Below, piece after piece: positions 7,878 through 15,413 of a stretch of 34,990 nucleotides of DNA. Within the stretch, counting starts at the first letter, position 1, and every line of letters begins with the position of its first letter. The stretch is from Porphyromonadaceae bacterium UBA7141. Lineage in GTDB: Bacteria; Bacteroidota; Bacteroidia; Bacteroidales; Muribaculaceae. Where the stretch lies: contig DKWX01000038.1 of NCBI GenBank assembly GCA_002491945.1, positions 1,978-36,967 on the forward strand, given 5' to 3'. The translations under genes and the position numbers were made by a program. The notes below the pieces were generated by a model. The model had not been told where the DNA came from, did no database searches, and saw only the letters and a program-made list of their open reading frames with translations.

Positions 7878-8474
7878 ATGGACAAGTTATCTTATGCATG
7901 GGGTCTGGCCATGGGCATGCAGCTCAAGGGCATGGGCATCAACGAACTGGAGTTTGATTCGTTTATGGATGGTGTGAAAGTGTCGTTCGACGGCGGCACT
8001 CCCGAAATCAGCCCCGAAGAGGCTCAGAAACTGATCAACGATTATCTGGAGGAGCTCCAGAACAAGGCTACGGCAGCCGCTAAGGCTGAGGCTCAGGTAT
8101 TCCTCGATGAGAATGCCGCCAAAGAGGGTGTGAAGGTGACAGCATCCGGTCTGCAGTATAAAGTGCTCAAGGAGGGTGAGGGTATCCGTCCGACTGCTGA
8201 GGATGAGGTGACTGTACACTATACCGGCAAGCTCCTCAACGGCACTGTATTCGACAGTTCTGTCAGCCGTGGCGAACCGGCGACTTTCCCGCTCAACCGC
8301 GTAATTCCGGGCTGGACAGAAGGTGTGCAGCTGATGAACGAGGGTGCCAAATATGAGTTCTTCATCCCCTCTGACCTGGCTTATGGCCCGCAGGGTATTC
8401 CGAACGTAATCCCGCCCCACTCTACCCTTATTTTCGAAGTGGAGCTTATCAAGGTCAACAAGAAAAGCGAGTAA
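7878..8474 (+). CDS. FKBP-type peptidyl-prolyl cis-trans isomerase, no signal peptide
   Basis: The 198-residue protein has an FkpA/Mip-like N-terminal helical dimerisation part (residues 1-80) and a complete FKBP domain (about 90-195). FKBP active-site positions are present: Tyr115 in VHYTG, Phe125-Asp126 in FDSS, Val-Ile-Pro-Gly-Trp at 142-146 and Tyr169 in DLAYG. It should catalyse proline isomerisation during protein folding. Unlike the next two paralogues it has no signal peptide and starts directly in the dimerisation domain, so it is predicted cytoplasmic. It is the first gene of a same-strand cluster: a second FKBP begins 17 nt after its stop. No perfect TAnnTTTG box was found upstream. 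Confidence 0.93.
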   Translation: MDKLSYAWGLAMGMQLKGMGINELEFDSFMDGVKVSFDGGTPEISPEEAQKLINDYLEELQNKATAAAKAEAQVFLDENAAKEGVKVTASGLQYKVLKEGEGIRPTAEDEVTVHYTGKLLNGTVFDSSVSRGEPATFPLNRVIPGWTEGVQLMNEGAKYEFFIPSDLAYGPQGIPNVIPPHSTLIFEVELIKVNKKSE

Positions 8475-8491
8475 TTGACTCTCAAAATCTT

Positions 8492-9118
8492 ATGAAAAAA
8501 ATCAATATGATTGCGACAACGGCTCTGGCCATTGCCGCAATTGTCGCACCGACCCTTACGGCCTGCAGCGGCAATAACGATAAGAAGGTTGCGGATTCGG
8601 CCCAGGCTGAAAGTGCTGTAGTTGATATGGTTACTGCCGTGCGCGACGATGAAGCCAAGGCCGGCGATGGCAACATGACTTATGGCGCCGACTTCTTTAC
8701 CAACCCTGACAATAAAGCTGTCACTACTTCGGCCGGAGCCGGAACTTATGTAGAGACACCTTCCGGGCTGAAATACGCCATTATCGAGCAGGGTTCCGGC
8801 GCGACTCCCCGCGCTACGGATGTGGTGACGGTCAATTATGCCGGACGGCTCACAGATATGGATGGCACTGAGTTCGACAGTTCTTACCGCCGTGGCGAAC
8901 CCACAAGTTTCCCCCTCAATCAGGTCATCAAAGGCTGGACCGAGGGTCTGCAGCTGATGAAGGTGGGGTCGGTATATGAGTTCTATATCCCGGCCGACCT
9001 TGCTTATGGCGAACGTGGCGGCGGCCCTATCCCGCCAAATGCCCCGCTGCTCTTCAAGGTGCAACTTATCTCAATCGACACTCCCTCGGCTCAGGGGCAG
9101 GCTCCAGTCAATCCCTGA
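8492..9118 (+). CDS. FKBP-type peptidyl-prolyl isomerase, lipoprotein
   Basis: The 208-residue protein has a signal peptide with lipobox LTAC (Cys25), a short linker and one FKBP domain (about 88-197). The catalytic pattern is conserved: Tyr116, Phe128-Asp129, Val145-Ile146, Trp149 and Tyr172 (DLAYG). It would work as a membrane-anchored folding catalyst in the periplasm or at the outer membrane. It lacks the long helical dimerisation region of its neighbours. It follows the first FKBP by 17 nt and is followed within 10 nt by a tiny lipoprotein gene, which argues for one operon. Confidence 0.93.
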   Translation: MKKINMIATTALAIAAIVAPTLTACSGNNDKKVADSAQAESAVVDMVTAVRDDEAKAGDGNMTYGADFFTNPDNKAVTTSAGAGTYVETPSGLKYAIIEQGSGATPRATDVVTVNYAGRLTDMDGTEFDSSYRRGEPTSFPLNQVIKGWTEGLQLMKVGSVYEFYIPADLAYGERGGGPIPPNAPLLFKVQLISIDTPSAQGQAPVNP

Positions 9119-9131
9119 TTGACGGATGGTC

Positions 9132-9353
9132 ATGAAAGCGTGCATCTTACATATGACTGCCTCTTTTAGATTTATGATTGCAGCCGCTGTGGCCGCAATC
9201 ATAGTTATTCTCCCATCCTGCACCGGACGCCGCGCCGACAATATGCAGCCACTCGGCGAGACGGTGGAGGTGGTGGTCCCGGATGCGGATGTGGCCACCG
9301 GAGATGTCTCGGGAGATTCGGTGGTGGTGCAACCGGGTATCACTGTGCTATAA
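9132..9353 (+). CDS. Very small putative lipoprotein in the FKBP cluster
   Basis: The frame encodes about 73 residues (ATG 9132 chosen; 9126 and 9153 are alternatives). A hydrophobic signal (MIAAAVAAIIVILPSC) ends in a lipobox-like LPSC, followed by only about 40 mature residues rich in Val, Asp and Gly. No domain is recognisable. It lies tightly between two FKBP lipoprotein genes on the same strand with short gaps (about 13 nt and 30 nt), so it is likely co-expressed with them. It may be a small partner of the folding proteins, but that is only inferred from position. Confidence 0.55.
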   Translation: MKACILHMTASFRFMIAAAVAAIIVILPSCTGRRADNMQPLGETVEVVVPDADVATGDVSGDSVVVQPGITVL

Positions 9354-9383
9354 TATTTACAAAAAGCTTCCACTCTTTTTCAT

Positions 9384-10319
9384 ATGAAACTCAGAAATTT
9401 GTTTTTCGCTGCCGGAGCCTCTCTGCTGATGCTCTCGGCTTGCTCCGGCAATGACAAGGATAATGGCGGAATGCGCACACTTGCCGACTACGACAATGTC
9501 ACTACCGCCGACTCGCTGTTATATTATTTCGGCCAGCTGCGCGCCGCCGATTATTGGCAGATTACGTATAATGACTCTACTAAGGCCTCACGCGAGAGCC
9601 GCAACGAGTTTCTCAAGGGTATCCGCGCCGGTATGGATGCGGCCCGTGATAATGAGGCTTATAATCAGGGCCTCTATATCGGTGTGCAGATTGCCTTGAA
9701 TCTCAGCGACTTCGCTGAGGATTATAATGTGGATTTCAATCGTCAGATTCTGCTCAATGCTCTTGAGGACGGTCTGAAGAATGATTCTGTCGTGAATACA
9801 GGAGAGGCCAATCAGGCGTTCCGCCAGATTCTTCAGAAACTTACAATTCAGAAGGAGGAGACCGACCGCCACATTGCTTTAGAGACTCTGGCCGAGGCTG
9901 CAAAGGCCGGAAAGTGGCAGAAAATCTCTGAATCTCTCTATGCCGTAGCTCCCGCTACAGGTACCGGCGAGGGCGATATCCTTAAGGATGGAGATGTGGC
10001 AGGTGTCAAGGTGTCAATCAGAAATACCGACGGTAAGGAAATCGACCGCCGCGACACTGACCGCATGAACATCGGTCAAGGATTCCCCGGCCCGGTGACT
10101 GAAGCGCTGCACACTATGAAGATTGGCCAGACTCGCAAGTTCTACACTACAGGTCCGGAAATGTTCGGCCGTTTTGCTGAGCGCTATAATGTGAAGCCCA
10201 CACAGATCATCGAGTTTACAGTCGCTGTGACCGCTCCGGCTCCGGAGAAGGCTGACACGAAGGATTCGGCTGATGCCAATGCGGCTGCCACCGCCCAGGC
10301 CGCGAAGCCGGGCCGCTGA
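9384..10319 (+). CDS. FKBP/Mip-like lipoprotein with degenerate isomerase domain
   Basis: The 311-residue lipoprotein (lipobox LSAC, Cys20) has an FKBP N-terminal dimerisation domain (about 40-160; EFLKGIRAGMDAARDNEAYNQG is broken here to its start EFLKGIRAGMD) and a C-terminal FKBP-like fold (about 195-283). In the latter the usual catalytic positions are lost. VHYTG is replaced by VKVSIRN, FDSS by IDRRD, and the VIPGW segment by GFPGPVTE. The Tyr of the LAYG motif is absent. It therefore probably acts as a chaperone or scaffold and not as an isomerase. It ends with a low-complexity Ala/Lys/Asp tail. It is the last gene of the FKBP cluster, followed by a strong terminator. Confidence 0.85.
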   Translation: MKLRNLFFAAGASLLMLSACSGNDKDNGGMRTLADYDNVTTADSLLYYFGQLRAADYWQITYNDSTKASRESRNEFLKGIRAGMDAARDNEAYNQGLYIGVQIALNLSDFAEDYNVDFNRQILLNALEDGLKNDSVVNTGEANQAFRQILQKLTIQKEETDRHIALETLAEAAKAGKWQKISESLYAVAPATGTGEGDILKDGDVAGVKVSIRNTDGKEIDRRDTDRMNIGQGFPGPVTEALHTMKIGQTRKFYTTGPEMFGRFAERYNVKPTQIIEFTVAVTAPAPEKADTKDSADANAAATAQAAKPGR

Positions 10320-10349
10320 TCAGCACCCGCACATACACACTGACCATAC

Positions 10350-10385
10350 AGAAGCCCCGCACCCTCCCCCGGCTGCGGGGCTTCT
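10350..10385 (+). terminator. Intrinsic terminator of the FKBP cluster
   Basis: AGAAGCCCCGCA at 10350-10361 pairs perfectly with TGCGGGGCTTCT at 10374-10385 (12 bp, 12-nt loop). It lies 30 nt after the stop codon. Only TT follows the stem, so the U-tract is largely within the stem's own end. Confidence 0.8.
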
Positions 10386-10720
10386 TTGCTGCTTACGGCC
10401 CATAGCCTCTTACAAAGGCTGACTCAATCAGCCTCCCCATTATTTAATAGAAATTATAATCTGCTTTTGGCATTCTTATGCGTTATAAAAAGTTGCGAAC
10501 GCTATATCTGCTTTGCATTTCTCACAAGTGAATCTAAATTTTACGATTCCAATATATTCTGTGGTTTTGATAATCTGCGTGATATAACCCACAGTATCGC
10601 TTACGAGGGAATATGCCATACCCCCATGAATTCTACAAAATGCCGTTGCACATGTAGGATAATACGGGAATAAAACCTGTCAGAATCAACGGATATGCCG
10701 GATTGCGGAGGCATGACGGT
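10386..10720. other. Intergenic stretch without a supported gene
   Basis: The roughly 335 nt are AT-rich compared with the flanking genes. The only sizeable frame (95 residues from 10386) starts inside the terminator region, has many Cys and no domain or signal, and is not convincing. A small hairpin (GGCTGA with TCAGCC near 10417-10433) is the only structure seen. Confidence 0.5.
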
Positions 10721-10728
10721 TATCTTTG
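10721..10728 (+). promoter_or_regulatory. TAnnTTTG -7 box directly before a start codon
   Basis: TATCTTTG at 10721-10728 is a perfect -7 box, and the ATG follows 5 nt later at 10734. No TTTG is found 19-21 nt upstream, so the promoter is only half supported. If used, the mRNA would be leaderless or nearly so. Confidence 0.5.
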
Positions 10729-10733
10729 CGGGT

Positions 10734-11048
10734 ATGAATCAATTCCGTAATTTAACCGATACCGTTATGAACTGCAAGCAATCCGGGAAGCATCACGTTT
10801 CGGCTGACAGTCAATCGAAGGTGGGCGATGAGGTGCGCCGCATCGTGGAGGAATATCTCTGCGGCACATGCCGCGCTGACCTTGACTCGCTCACTCCTAT
10901 GCAGCGTCTGCAAGTGATGATCAAGCTCACATCCTATCTGCTCCCACATATCAAAGCCATTGATTTCAATCTTGAGCGTCCCGCCGACACCGGTACTCTC
11001 GCTTCCCTCTTCATCGGGCATCTGCCTGCCCCCCCTGCCCGTCAGTAA
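10734..11048 (+). CDS. Small protein of unknown function with LTPxxRLxxMxKLxxYLLP segment
   Basis: I prefer ATG 10734 (104 residues, MNQFRNLTDTV) because a -7 promoter box sits just upstream; the frame is open from 10695. There is no signal peptide. The middle (VGDEVRRIVEEYL, then LDSLTPMQRLQVMIKL and YLLPHIKAID) is helical and resembles a motif common in small Bacteroidetes hypothetical proteins, some encoded near mobile or phage-derived genes. I cannot name a family with certainty and propose no function. It stands alone between the FKBP terminator and the duplicated promoter region of the C25 protease gene. Confidence 0.55.
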   Translation: MNQFRNLTDTVMNCKQSGKHHVSADSQSKVGDEVRRIVEEYLCGTCRADLDSLTPMQRLQVMIKLTSYLLPHIKAIDFNLERPADTGTLASLFIGHLPAPPARQ

Positions 11049-11134
11049 TCTCCCTCTGGCTAAGGATTTCTTCTCGCGGCCCATCAGTAATCATTAGCAA
11101 TATCCACTTTTTTTTGCATTTTTCATTCATTATT

Positions 11135-11165
11135 TTTGGAATCAATATTTTTTTAGTTAAATTTG
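11135..11165 (+). promoter_or_regulatory. Upstream copy of duplicated promoter
   Basis: TTTG at 11135-11138, 19 nt, then TAAATTTG at 11158-11165, a full Bacteroidetes promoter match. It lies at the head of the first copy of the 110-bp repeat, about 370 nt before the protease start codon. Confidence 0.75.
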
Positions 11166-11267
11166 CATTAATTCAACAACCTACTAATCTAACTGCCTAT
11201 GGCTCCTCTGAAATTCCTTTAGTGTAGGGAGAGTTCTCCAATTCATAACGAATCATTACTCTCTGCC
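11158..11267 (+). repeat. 110-bp direct repeat, copy 1 (promoter -7 box plus leader)
   Basis: This copy aligns without gaps to 11370-11479, with 12 differences by eye (about 89 % identity). It begins with the -7 box TAAATTTG and continues through CCTACTAATCTAACTGC, TGAAATTCCTTTAG and AATTCATAACGAATCATTAC. It holds no convincing reading frame, so the duplicated unit appears to be a promoter plus transcribed leader. Confidence 0.9.
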
Positions 11268-11345
11268 CGTGCAGCATCCATAACAAATCTGCGGTGCTGA
11301 TTACCAAGAATCTTCTTTGCAATTTTTAAGTATGTTTGCCATATA

Positions 11346-11377
11346 TTTGGTAATTTAAAAATTTATACCTAAATTTG
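11346..11377 (+). promoter_or_regulatory. Downstream copy of duplicated promoter
   Basis: TTTG at 11346-11349, 20 nt, then TAAATTTG at 11370-11377. The -33 box lies outside the repeated unit, yet a correctly spaced one is present at both copies, which supports real promoters. Transcription from here would give a leader of about 150 nt to the ATG at 11535. Confidence 0.78.
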
Positions 11378-11479
11378 CATTAATTCAATAACCTACTAAT
11401 CTAACTGCTTATGACTCCACTGAAATTCCTTTAGCATCAGGAGAGTATTCTAATTCATAACGAATCATTACTCTCCGCC
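11370..11479 (+). repeat. 110-bp direct repeat, copy 2 (promoter -7 box plus leader)
   Basis: This is the second copy of the unit described for 11158-11267, offset by exactly 212 nt. It ends 55 nt before the protease start codon. Confidence 0.9.
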
Positions 11480-11534
11480 TGTCACCTATCTTTTGCATGG
11501 ATAATTTACACCATAATCACACACCCATACTAAC

Positions 11535-13868
11535 ATGAAACAGCTATTGATTCTACTGCTTGCCATCTTAGGTGGAACACTCGGAATGGCTGTAAGGGCA
11601 GAGTGCATCGACTTCAGTCTGGAGTTCGATGAGCGCGACTATCAGATTGTGTCAAGCGATGGGATTGTCTCCATCCAATCCAGACACATCGAGGACATAG
11701 ATCTTTCTGACGGGCCTATGGTTCCAATGAGGAAAATCAATATTGCTATTCCTCCGGGGATGGAATACTGCAATATATCACTGATAACCAATGAAGCAAC
11801 CTTGATTGGTAAAGACATTGAGATTGCAGCTATACCTGAAATGATTCCTACCAGTGAGTTATTGATTGAGGAATCTGATTCCCATCTCATTCCGTACTCC
11901 TCTCCTGAATTGATTTCACAATTCTGCAATCTTGGCACTACTGACTATCAGCAAGTCAGCATATTTCATTGTGCACTATCTCCGTTCATGTACGATGTGA
12001 GCACGCGCAACTTATACTTCTACAAGAATATCGAGGTATCCTTGTCACTTGGTGAAAAGCATTTCTCTTCTGAATCCTCTTCAATTTCTCCGCTTGCCTA
12101 TGACCTTTGGTCTAATATAGTAATTAATCCAGATGACTTGGCAACCATGGCAGCGCCTCTGATACCTCTTTATCTTGATGATGACTATCAACTTGTAATG
12201 GATGGAGACAACTCCAATGTTGACTATGTCATAATAACGAACAATGCTCTCGAATCATCCTTTTCAAGTCTTATTAACTGGAAGAAAACCAAAGGGCTAC
12301 GCTGTCAACTCATAACAGTGGAATCAATCGACAAAAATTATACTGGTAAAACTGTCCATGAGAAAATTAAACGATGCCTTCACTCCTTATACCAAGAAAA
12401 AGGACTTTCTTATGCTCTTTTAGGGGGAGATGCATCAGTTGTGCCTACACCAATGAGCAAAGGCATAGTAAGCACTTCCGAGGACGTGTACGAAAGTATG
12501 CTTCCTACAGATCTTTATTATGCATGTTTTAGAGGTCAGTTCGATTGGGACCTTGATGGGAATGATACTATTGGTGGGCTGAATGATAATTGCAATTTTA
12601 TTCCTGACATTATCGTTACCCGCTTGCCGGTTAGTACATCTACCGAAGTAACCAATACTACACGTAAGATTATATCTTATGAGAAAACTCCAATATTCAA
12701 TAAAAAGATTCTCTTCAGCGGAGTCCAAGTCGATAAATTAATTATTCCAACTGGGTATTGTGATTCCTATAATTGGTCAAATTACTCAGCCTCAAACTAT
12801 GTAGCGCCATACTGGGACGGAACAATAGACTTCATGTTTGATACTTCATCTCAGTGTTTTGTTACCAATTCTTCATTGGCCCAGAAACTTAGCTCGGGAT
12901 ATTCCATCGCATCCTTTCAATCCCACGGATCAGCAACATCTTGGCAACTTAAGAATGGCAACTTTACAACATCTGATGTGCCCAATGTTTCTCAACAGTT
13001 TGGGATCGGCACGATTATCACTACGACAGCATGTCATACCAACTGGTTTGATAGTGCTCTAACATGTCTGAGCAAAGCTTTCCTCACCTCTTACAAATCG
13101 GGCGTAGTGGGATATTTTGGTTCATCTCGGTATGGTTGGTATAATAGAGGCACAACCGGTGGCAAATCATGCCAATATGAGAATCAGTTTTATCACGCTC
13201 TTTTTAACAATCCTGATAAAAACAAAAGCTTTGGTAGAATAACCACGTTGGCGAAATTGGCTTTTGTAAATCAATGCAACTCAATGAATGCATACAGATG
13301 GTTACAGTTTTCCATCAACCCGATAGGAGATCCGGAAATGCCAATATTTGTCGATACTCCCAAGACATTTTCTTCAGTGAGTATCTCTCCTACTTACATC
13401 GGTACAAAAAAATACTATACTATTAATTCCAATGAGCCGGGTTGTAATATCTGCATAACAGGAGAACTTAATGGTCAGTATGCACAGATTCTTTTCAAAA
13501 ACGTACAGACTATAAGGACCCCATATATGCCGGCGGATCCGACTATCTGTATTACCAAGCAGAATTTCAAGCCATATATAGCTCAGGGGGCATCCGCTAT
13601 ACAGCCTTATAGTATAGATGATAAAATCATCTCTTGCGAACTGTCGGCAGGGACAAGATTACTGAATGTTTCCACACAAACAAGTTCGGACGAATGTGCT
13701 TCACTACTTAGCGTGACTGATATTCTCGGAGATACAAAACTGCGTCAACCTATTGATGAGTCAGAGTCGACTCAACTCGATCTCAATGGGTTAAACAATG
13801 GAGTCTACGTCATAACCCTTACTATAGACGGAGCTAATGTAGATTCACGTAGAATAATACTCAAATAA
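11535..13868 (+). CDS. Gingipain-family (C25) secreted cysteine protease with T9SS-like C-terminal tag
   Basis: The 777-residue protein has a signal peptide (MKQLLILLLAILGGTLGMAV), an N-terminal propeptide-like region (about 25-210), a C25 catalytic domain (about 225-620) and a C-terminal beta-rich region. The catalytic dyad is visible as His464 in QSHGSATSW and Cys500 in TTTACHTNWFD; LLGGDA near 296-300 is also typical. The last roughly 70 residues (VTDILGDTKL, then NGVYVITLTIDG and SRRIILK) resemble a T9SS type A sorting domain, so surface export is likely. Base composition is clearly more AT-rich than the neighbours, compatible with horizontal transfer. It is preceded by a duplicated promoter/leader and followed after 13 nt by a secreted protein gene. 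Confidence 0.88.
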   Translation: MKQLLILLLAILGGTLGMAVRAECIDFSLEFDERDYQIVSSDGIVSIQSRHIEDIDLSDGPMVPMRKINIAIPPGMEYCNISLITNEATLIGKDIEIAAIPEMIPTSELLIEESDSHLIPYSSPELISQFCNLGTTDYQQVSIFHCALSPFMYDVSTRNLYFYKNIEVSLSLGEKHFSSESSSISPLAYDLWSNIVINPDDLATMAAPLIPLYLDDDYQLVMDGDNSNVDYVIITNNALESSFSSLINWKKTKGLRCQLITVESIDKNYTGKTVHEKIKRCLHSLYQEKGLSYALLGGDASVVPTPMSKGIVSTSEDVYESMLPTDLYYACFRGQFDWDLDGNDTIGGLNDNCNFIPDIIVTRLPVSTSTEVTNTTRKIISYEKTPIFNKKILFSGVQVDKLIIPTGYCDSYNWSNYSASNYVAPYWDGTIDFMFDTSSQCFVTNSSLAQKLSSGYSIASFQSHGSATSWQLKNGNFTTSDVPNVSQQFGIGTIITTTACHTNWFDSALTCLSKAFLTSYKSGVVGYFGSSRYGWYNRGTTGGKSCQYENQFYHALFNNPDKNKSFGRITTLAKLAFVNQCNSMNAYRWLQFSINPIGDPEMPIFVDTPKTFSSVSISPTYIGTKKYYTINSNEPGCNICITGELNGQYAQILFKNVQTIRTPYMPADPTICITKQNFKPYIAQGASAIQPYSIDDKIISCELSAGTRLLNVSTQTSSDECASLLSVTDILGDTKLRQPIDESESTQLDLNGLNNGVYVITLTIDGANVDSRRIILK

Positions 13869-13881
13869 TATAAACCAACCT

Positions 13882-14694
13882 ATGAAACTACTAAAATTCT
13901 ACATCCTGTCGGCTTTACTGACAGTGATGACATTCAGCTGCTTCGCTGAGGAGTATCTGCCGTTCCTTGAGAATGGGAAATCCTGGATTGTAGTCCTTTT
14001 TGGCAGTGATCTGGACGATATCCATTCTTATCGACAGGTAACGGTGAACCGTGACGTGAAAATTGCCGGACGGGATTGCAAGGAAATCGCAATCACTGAG
14101 GTTGATAAATGTTGGTGGGACGAGGAAATGTTCAGCTTTGTCGAATCTGCATTTATGTCTGAAACCAGCTATGCTTTTGAGGAAGACGGCAATGTATACT
14201 CCATTAATCCTATTACCGGTGAGTCGTATCTGATATTCAGTATTCGCGAGGAGTGGGAAAATGGGCTTTTCGAACTCAAAGACTGTTACGAAGATAAGGG
14301 AATGGCTATGACCACTACCCTGCAGAATATCGCCGGCAAGGAACGCCGTTGCCTTTGGTCGCCATTTTCGGTCCAGTCAAAAGTGCCGGCATGCGTTGTG
14401 GAAGGGATTGGTCCCAGTTACGATTTCTGGCATGTGGATTTCTGCGGTTCGGCAGCTTATATACTCCATAGTGCGATGCTGGAGTGCCGCATGAATGATG
14501 AGGTAATAATGACTGCCGAGGATTTCGCGGCTCTGAAGGCTCCGGGCACGAATGCCCTGCCGGAAATCAACACCGATGCTTCTCCGTCAGATGCCGGGCA
14601 TCCCGCCTTCGACCTGCAGGGACGCCCCGTCAGGAACCCCTCCCCCGGCACAATCCTGATTACTTCCGACCATCGCAAGATTCTGACCGACTGA
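13882..14694 (+). CDS. Secreted protein of unknown function with T9SS-like C-terminus
   Basis: The 270-residue protein has a signal peptide (MKLLKFYILSALLTVMTFSC) and no recognised catalytic domain. The mature part has many aromatic and acidic residues and six or more Cys, probably a beta-rich extracellular fold. The C-terminus FDLQGRPVRNPSPG, ending near HRKILTD, resembles the short LQGR-type sorting tag of Bacteroidales T9SS substrates, though the final strands look degenerate. It begins 13 nt after the C25 protease gene and ends before a hairpin terminator, so the two are probably co-transcribed. An inhibitor, substrate or accessory role for the protease is possible but rests only on position. 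Confidence 0.7.
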   Translation: MKLLKFYILSALLTVMTFSCFAEEYLPFLENGKSWIVVLFGSDLDDIHSYRQVTVNRDVKIAGRDCKEIAITEVDKCWWDEEMFSFVESAFMSETSYAFEEDGNVYSINPITGESYLIFSIREEWENGLFELKDCYEDKGMAMTTTLQNIAGKERRCLWSPFSVQSKVPACVVEGIGPSYDFWHVDFCGSAAYILHSAMLECRMNDEVIMTAEDFAALKAPGTNALPEINTDASPSDAGHPAFDLQGRPVRNPSPGTILITSDHRKILTD

Positions 14695-14712
14695 ACCCTC
14701 ACGACCCTATCA

Positions 14713-14758
14713 TCAAGCCCCTGCCGCACCGCCCCGCAGCCCTGCCGCAGGGGCTTGA
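14713..14758 (+). terminator. Hairpin terminator after the C25 protease operon
   Basis: TCAAGCCCCTGC at 14713-14724 pairs perfectly with GCAGGGGCTTGA at 14747-14758. No clear U-tract follows. It lies 19 nt past the stop codon. Confidence 0.6.
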
Positions 14759-14843
14759 CCGAATAATTGCAACGGCTTACCGACACCTATATAATCCTCT
14801 CCGCATTTTCTTACCGCATTTTTAAAGAAATCAAACGTTAAAG

Positions 14844-14874
14844 TTGTATTTATAGAAATCTATTTGTAATTTTG
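14844..14874 (+). promoter_or_regulatory. Promoter abutting repeat copy D, upstream of toxin-antitoxin operon
   Basis: TTG at 14844-14846 (GTTG), 20 nt, then a perfect -7 box TAATTTTG at 14867-14874. Repeat copy D begins 4 nt later at 14878. Transcripts from this promoter would therefore carry the whole element as their 5' leader before the toxin ATG at 15048. Confidence 0.72.
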
Positions 14875-14877
14875 CAC

Positions 14878-15048
14878 TAAGTAAGTGTTCAAATTTAATT
14901 TATACAATACGCGAGCCTGTTTTTTAGTCGATTTCGGTACGGACGGGCTATGCGACTGAGCTACAATCCGAAAGCTGCAAAAACAAGCCGCAGATTGTAT
15001 AAAAGATTTCTTTGCACTTACTGTCGTTTAAATTTGAACACTTACTTA
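14878..15048 (+). repeat. Palindromic intergenic element, copy D (full length)
   Basis: The 171-bp copy has perfect 21-bp terminal inverted repeats (outer 17 nt TAAGTAAGTGTTCAAAT) and bounding TA dinucleotides. Inner arms TTTATACAAT and ATTGTATAAA pair, as do parts of the GC-richer core, so the whole can fold into one long imperfect hairpin. It encodes no protein. The right end holds TAAATTTG at 15029-15036 pointing to the toxin gene. The element's last base is the A of the likely toxin start codon (TTACTTATG). It is in the same orientation as copy E. Confidence 0.9.
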
Positions 15049-15413
15049 TGATAACAAAAGATCAAGTTGAAAGATTCTTAGAGGATTTCAGCCTTAAAAT
15101 AAAAATATTCGGCATCCGATTTCGAGATGATCGCTCCAAAAATCAAAACAGTCTCTTGGAACTTGGGATTACACCAACCCAACGTCTTGACATTATCATG
15201 CAACTCAACTGTTATGATTATTCGGAGGGTCCGATAACAGATGAATTGAATAAGCAGGGTGAAATGTGGGTATTTGGCAAAGATGTTAAAGGGAATGAGG
15301 TCTATATCAAGATTACCCTTGGCAAACCGAACTCACATACTATTTGTATTTCATTTCATAAGGCGGAATTTCCAATGTCTTATCCTTTAAAACATGATGA
15401 CTATGGGAAATAA
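15048..15413 (+). CDS. MqsR-family-like toxin of a type II toxin-antitoxin system
   Basis: ATG 15048 gives 121 residues; the frame also runs back into the repeat element from a TTG at 15012, which I reject as the start. The sequence fits the MqsR-like toxin family: N-terminal helix (TKDQVERFLEDF), LELGITPTQRLDII, then a strand core with MWVFGKD (73-79), VYIKITLG (85-92), CISFHKAEFP (100-109) and SYPLK (111-115). MqsR proteins are ribosome-independent mRNA interferases; the exact cleavage specificity here is unknown. It overlaps the antitoxin gene by 20 nt, a sign of translational coupling. Codon use is more AT-rich than that of the housekeeping genes around. Confidence 0.82.
   Translation: MITKDQVERFLEDFSLKIKIFGIRFRDDRSKNQNSLLELGITPTQRLDIIMQLNCYDYSEGPITDELNKQGEMWVFGKDVKGNEVYIKITLGKPNSHTICISFHKAEFPMSYPLKHDDYGK

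Noticed and set aside
10386..10673. 95-residue plus-strand frame
   Set aside because: It starts inside the terminator region, has no signal, domain or promoter, and its Cys-rich composition looks random.
11158..11479. Possible CRISPR or insertion-sequence ends from the two 110-bp repeats
   Set aside because: There are only two copies and no spacers or inverted ends; both start with promoter boxes, so promoter/leader duplication explains them better.
15012..15047. Upstream TTG start extending the toxin into the element (12 extra residues)
   Set aside because: The extra residues are only the terminal repeat read in frame. The ATG at 15048 begins where similarity to MqsR-like proteins begins.
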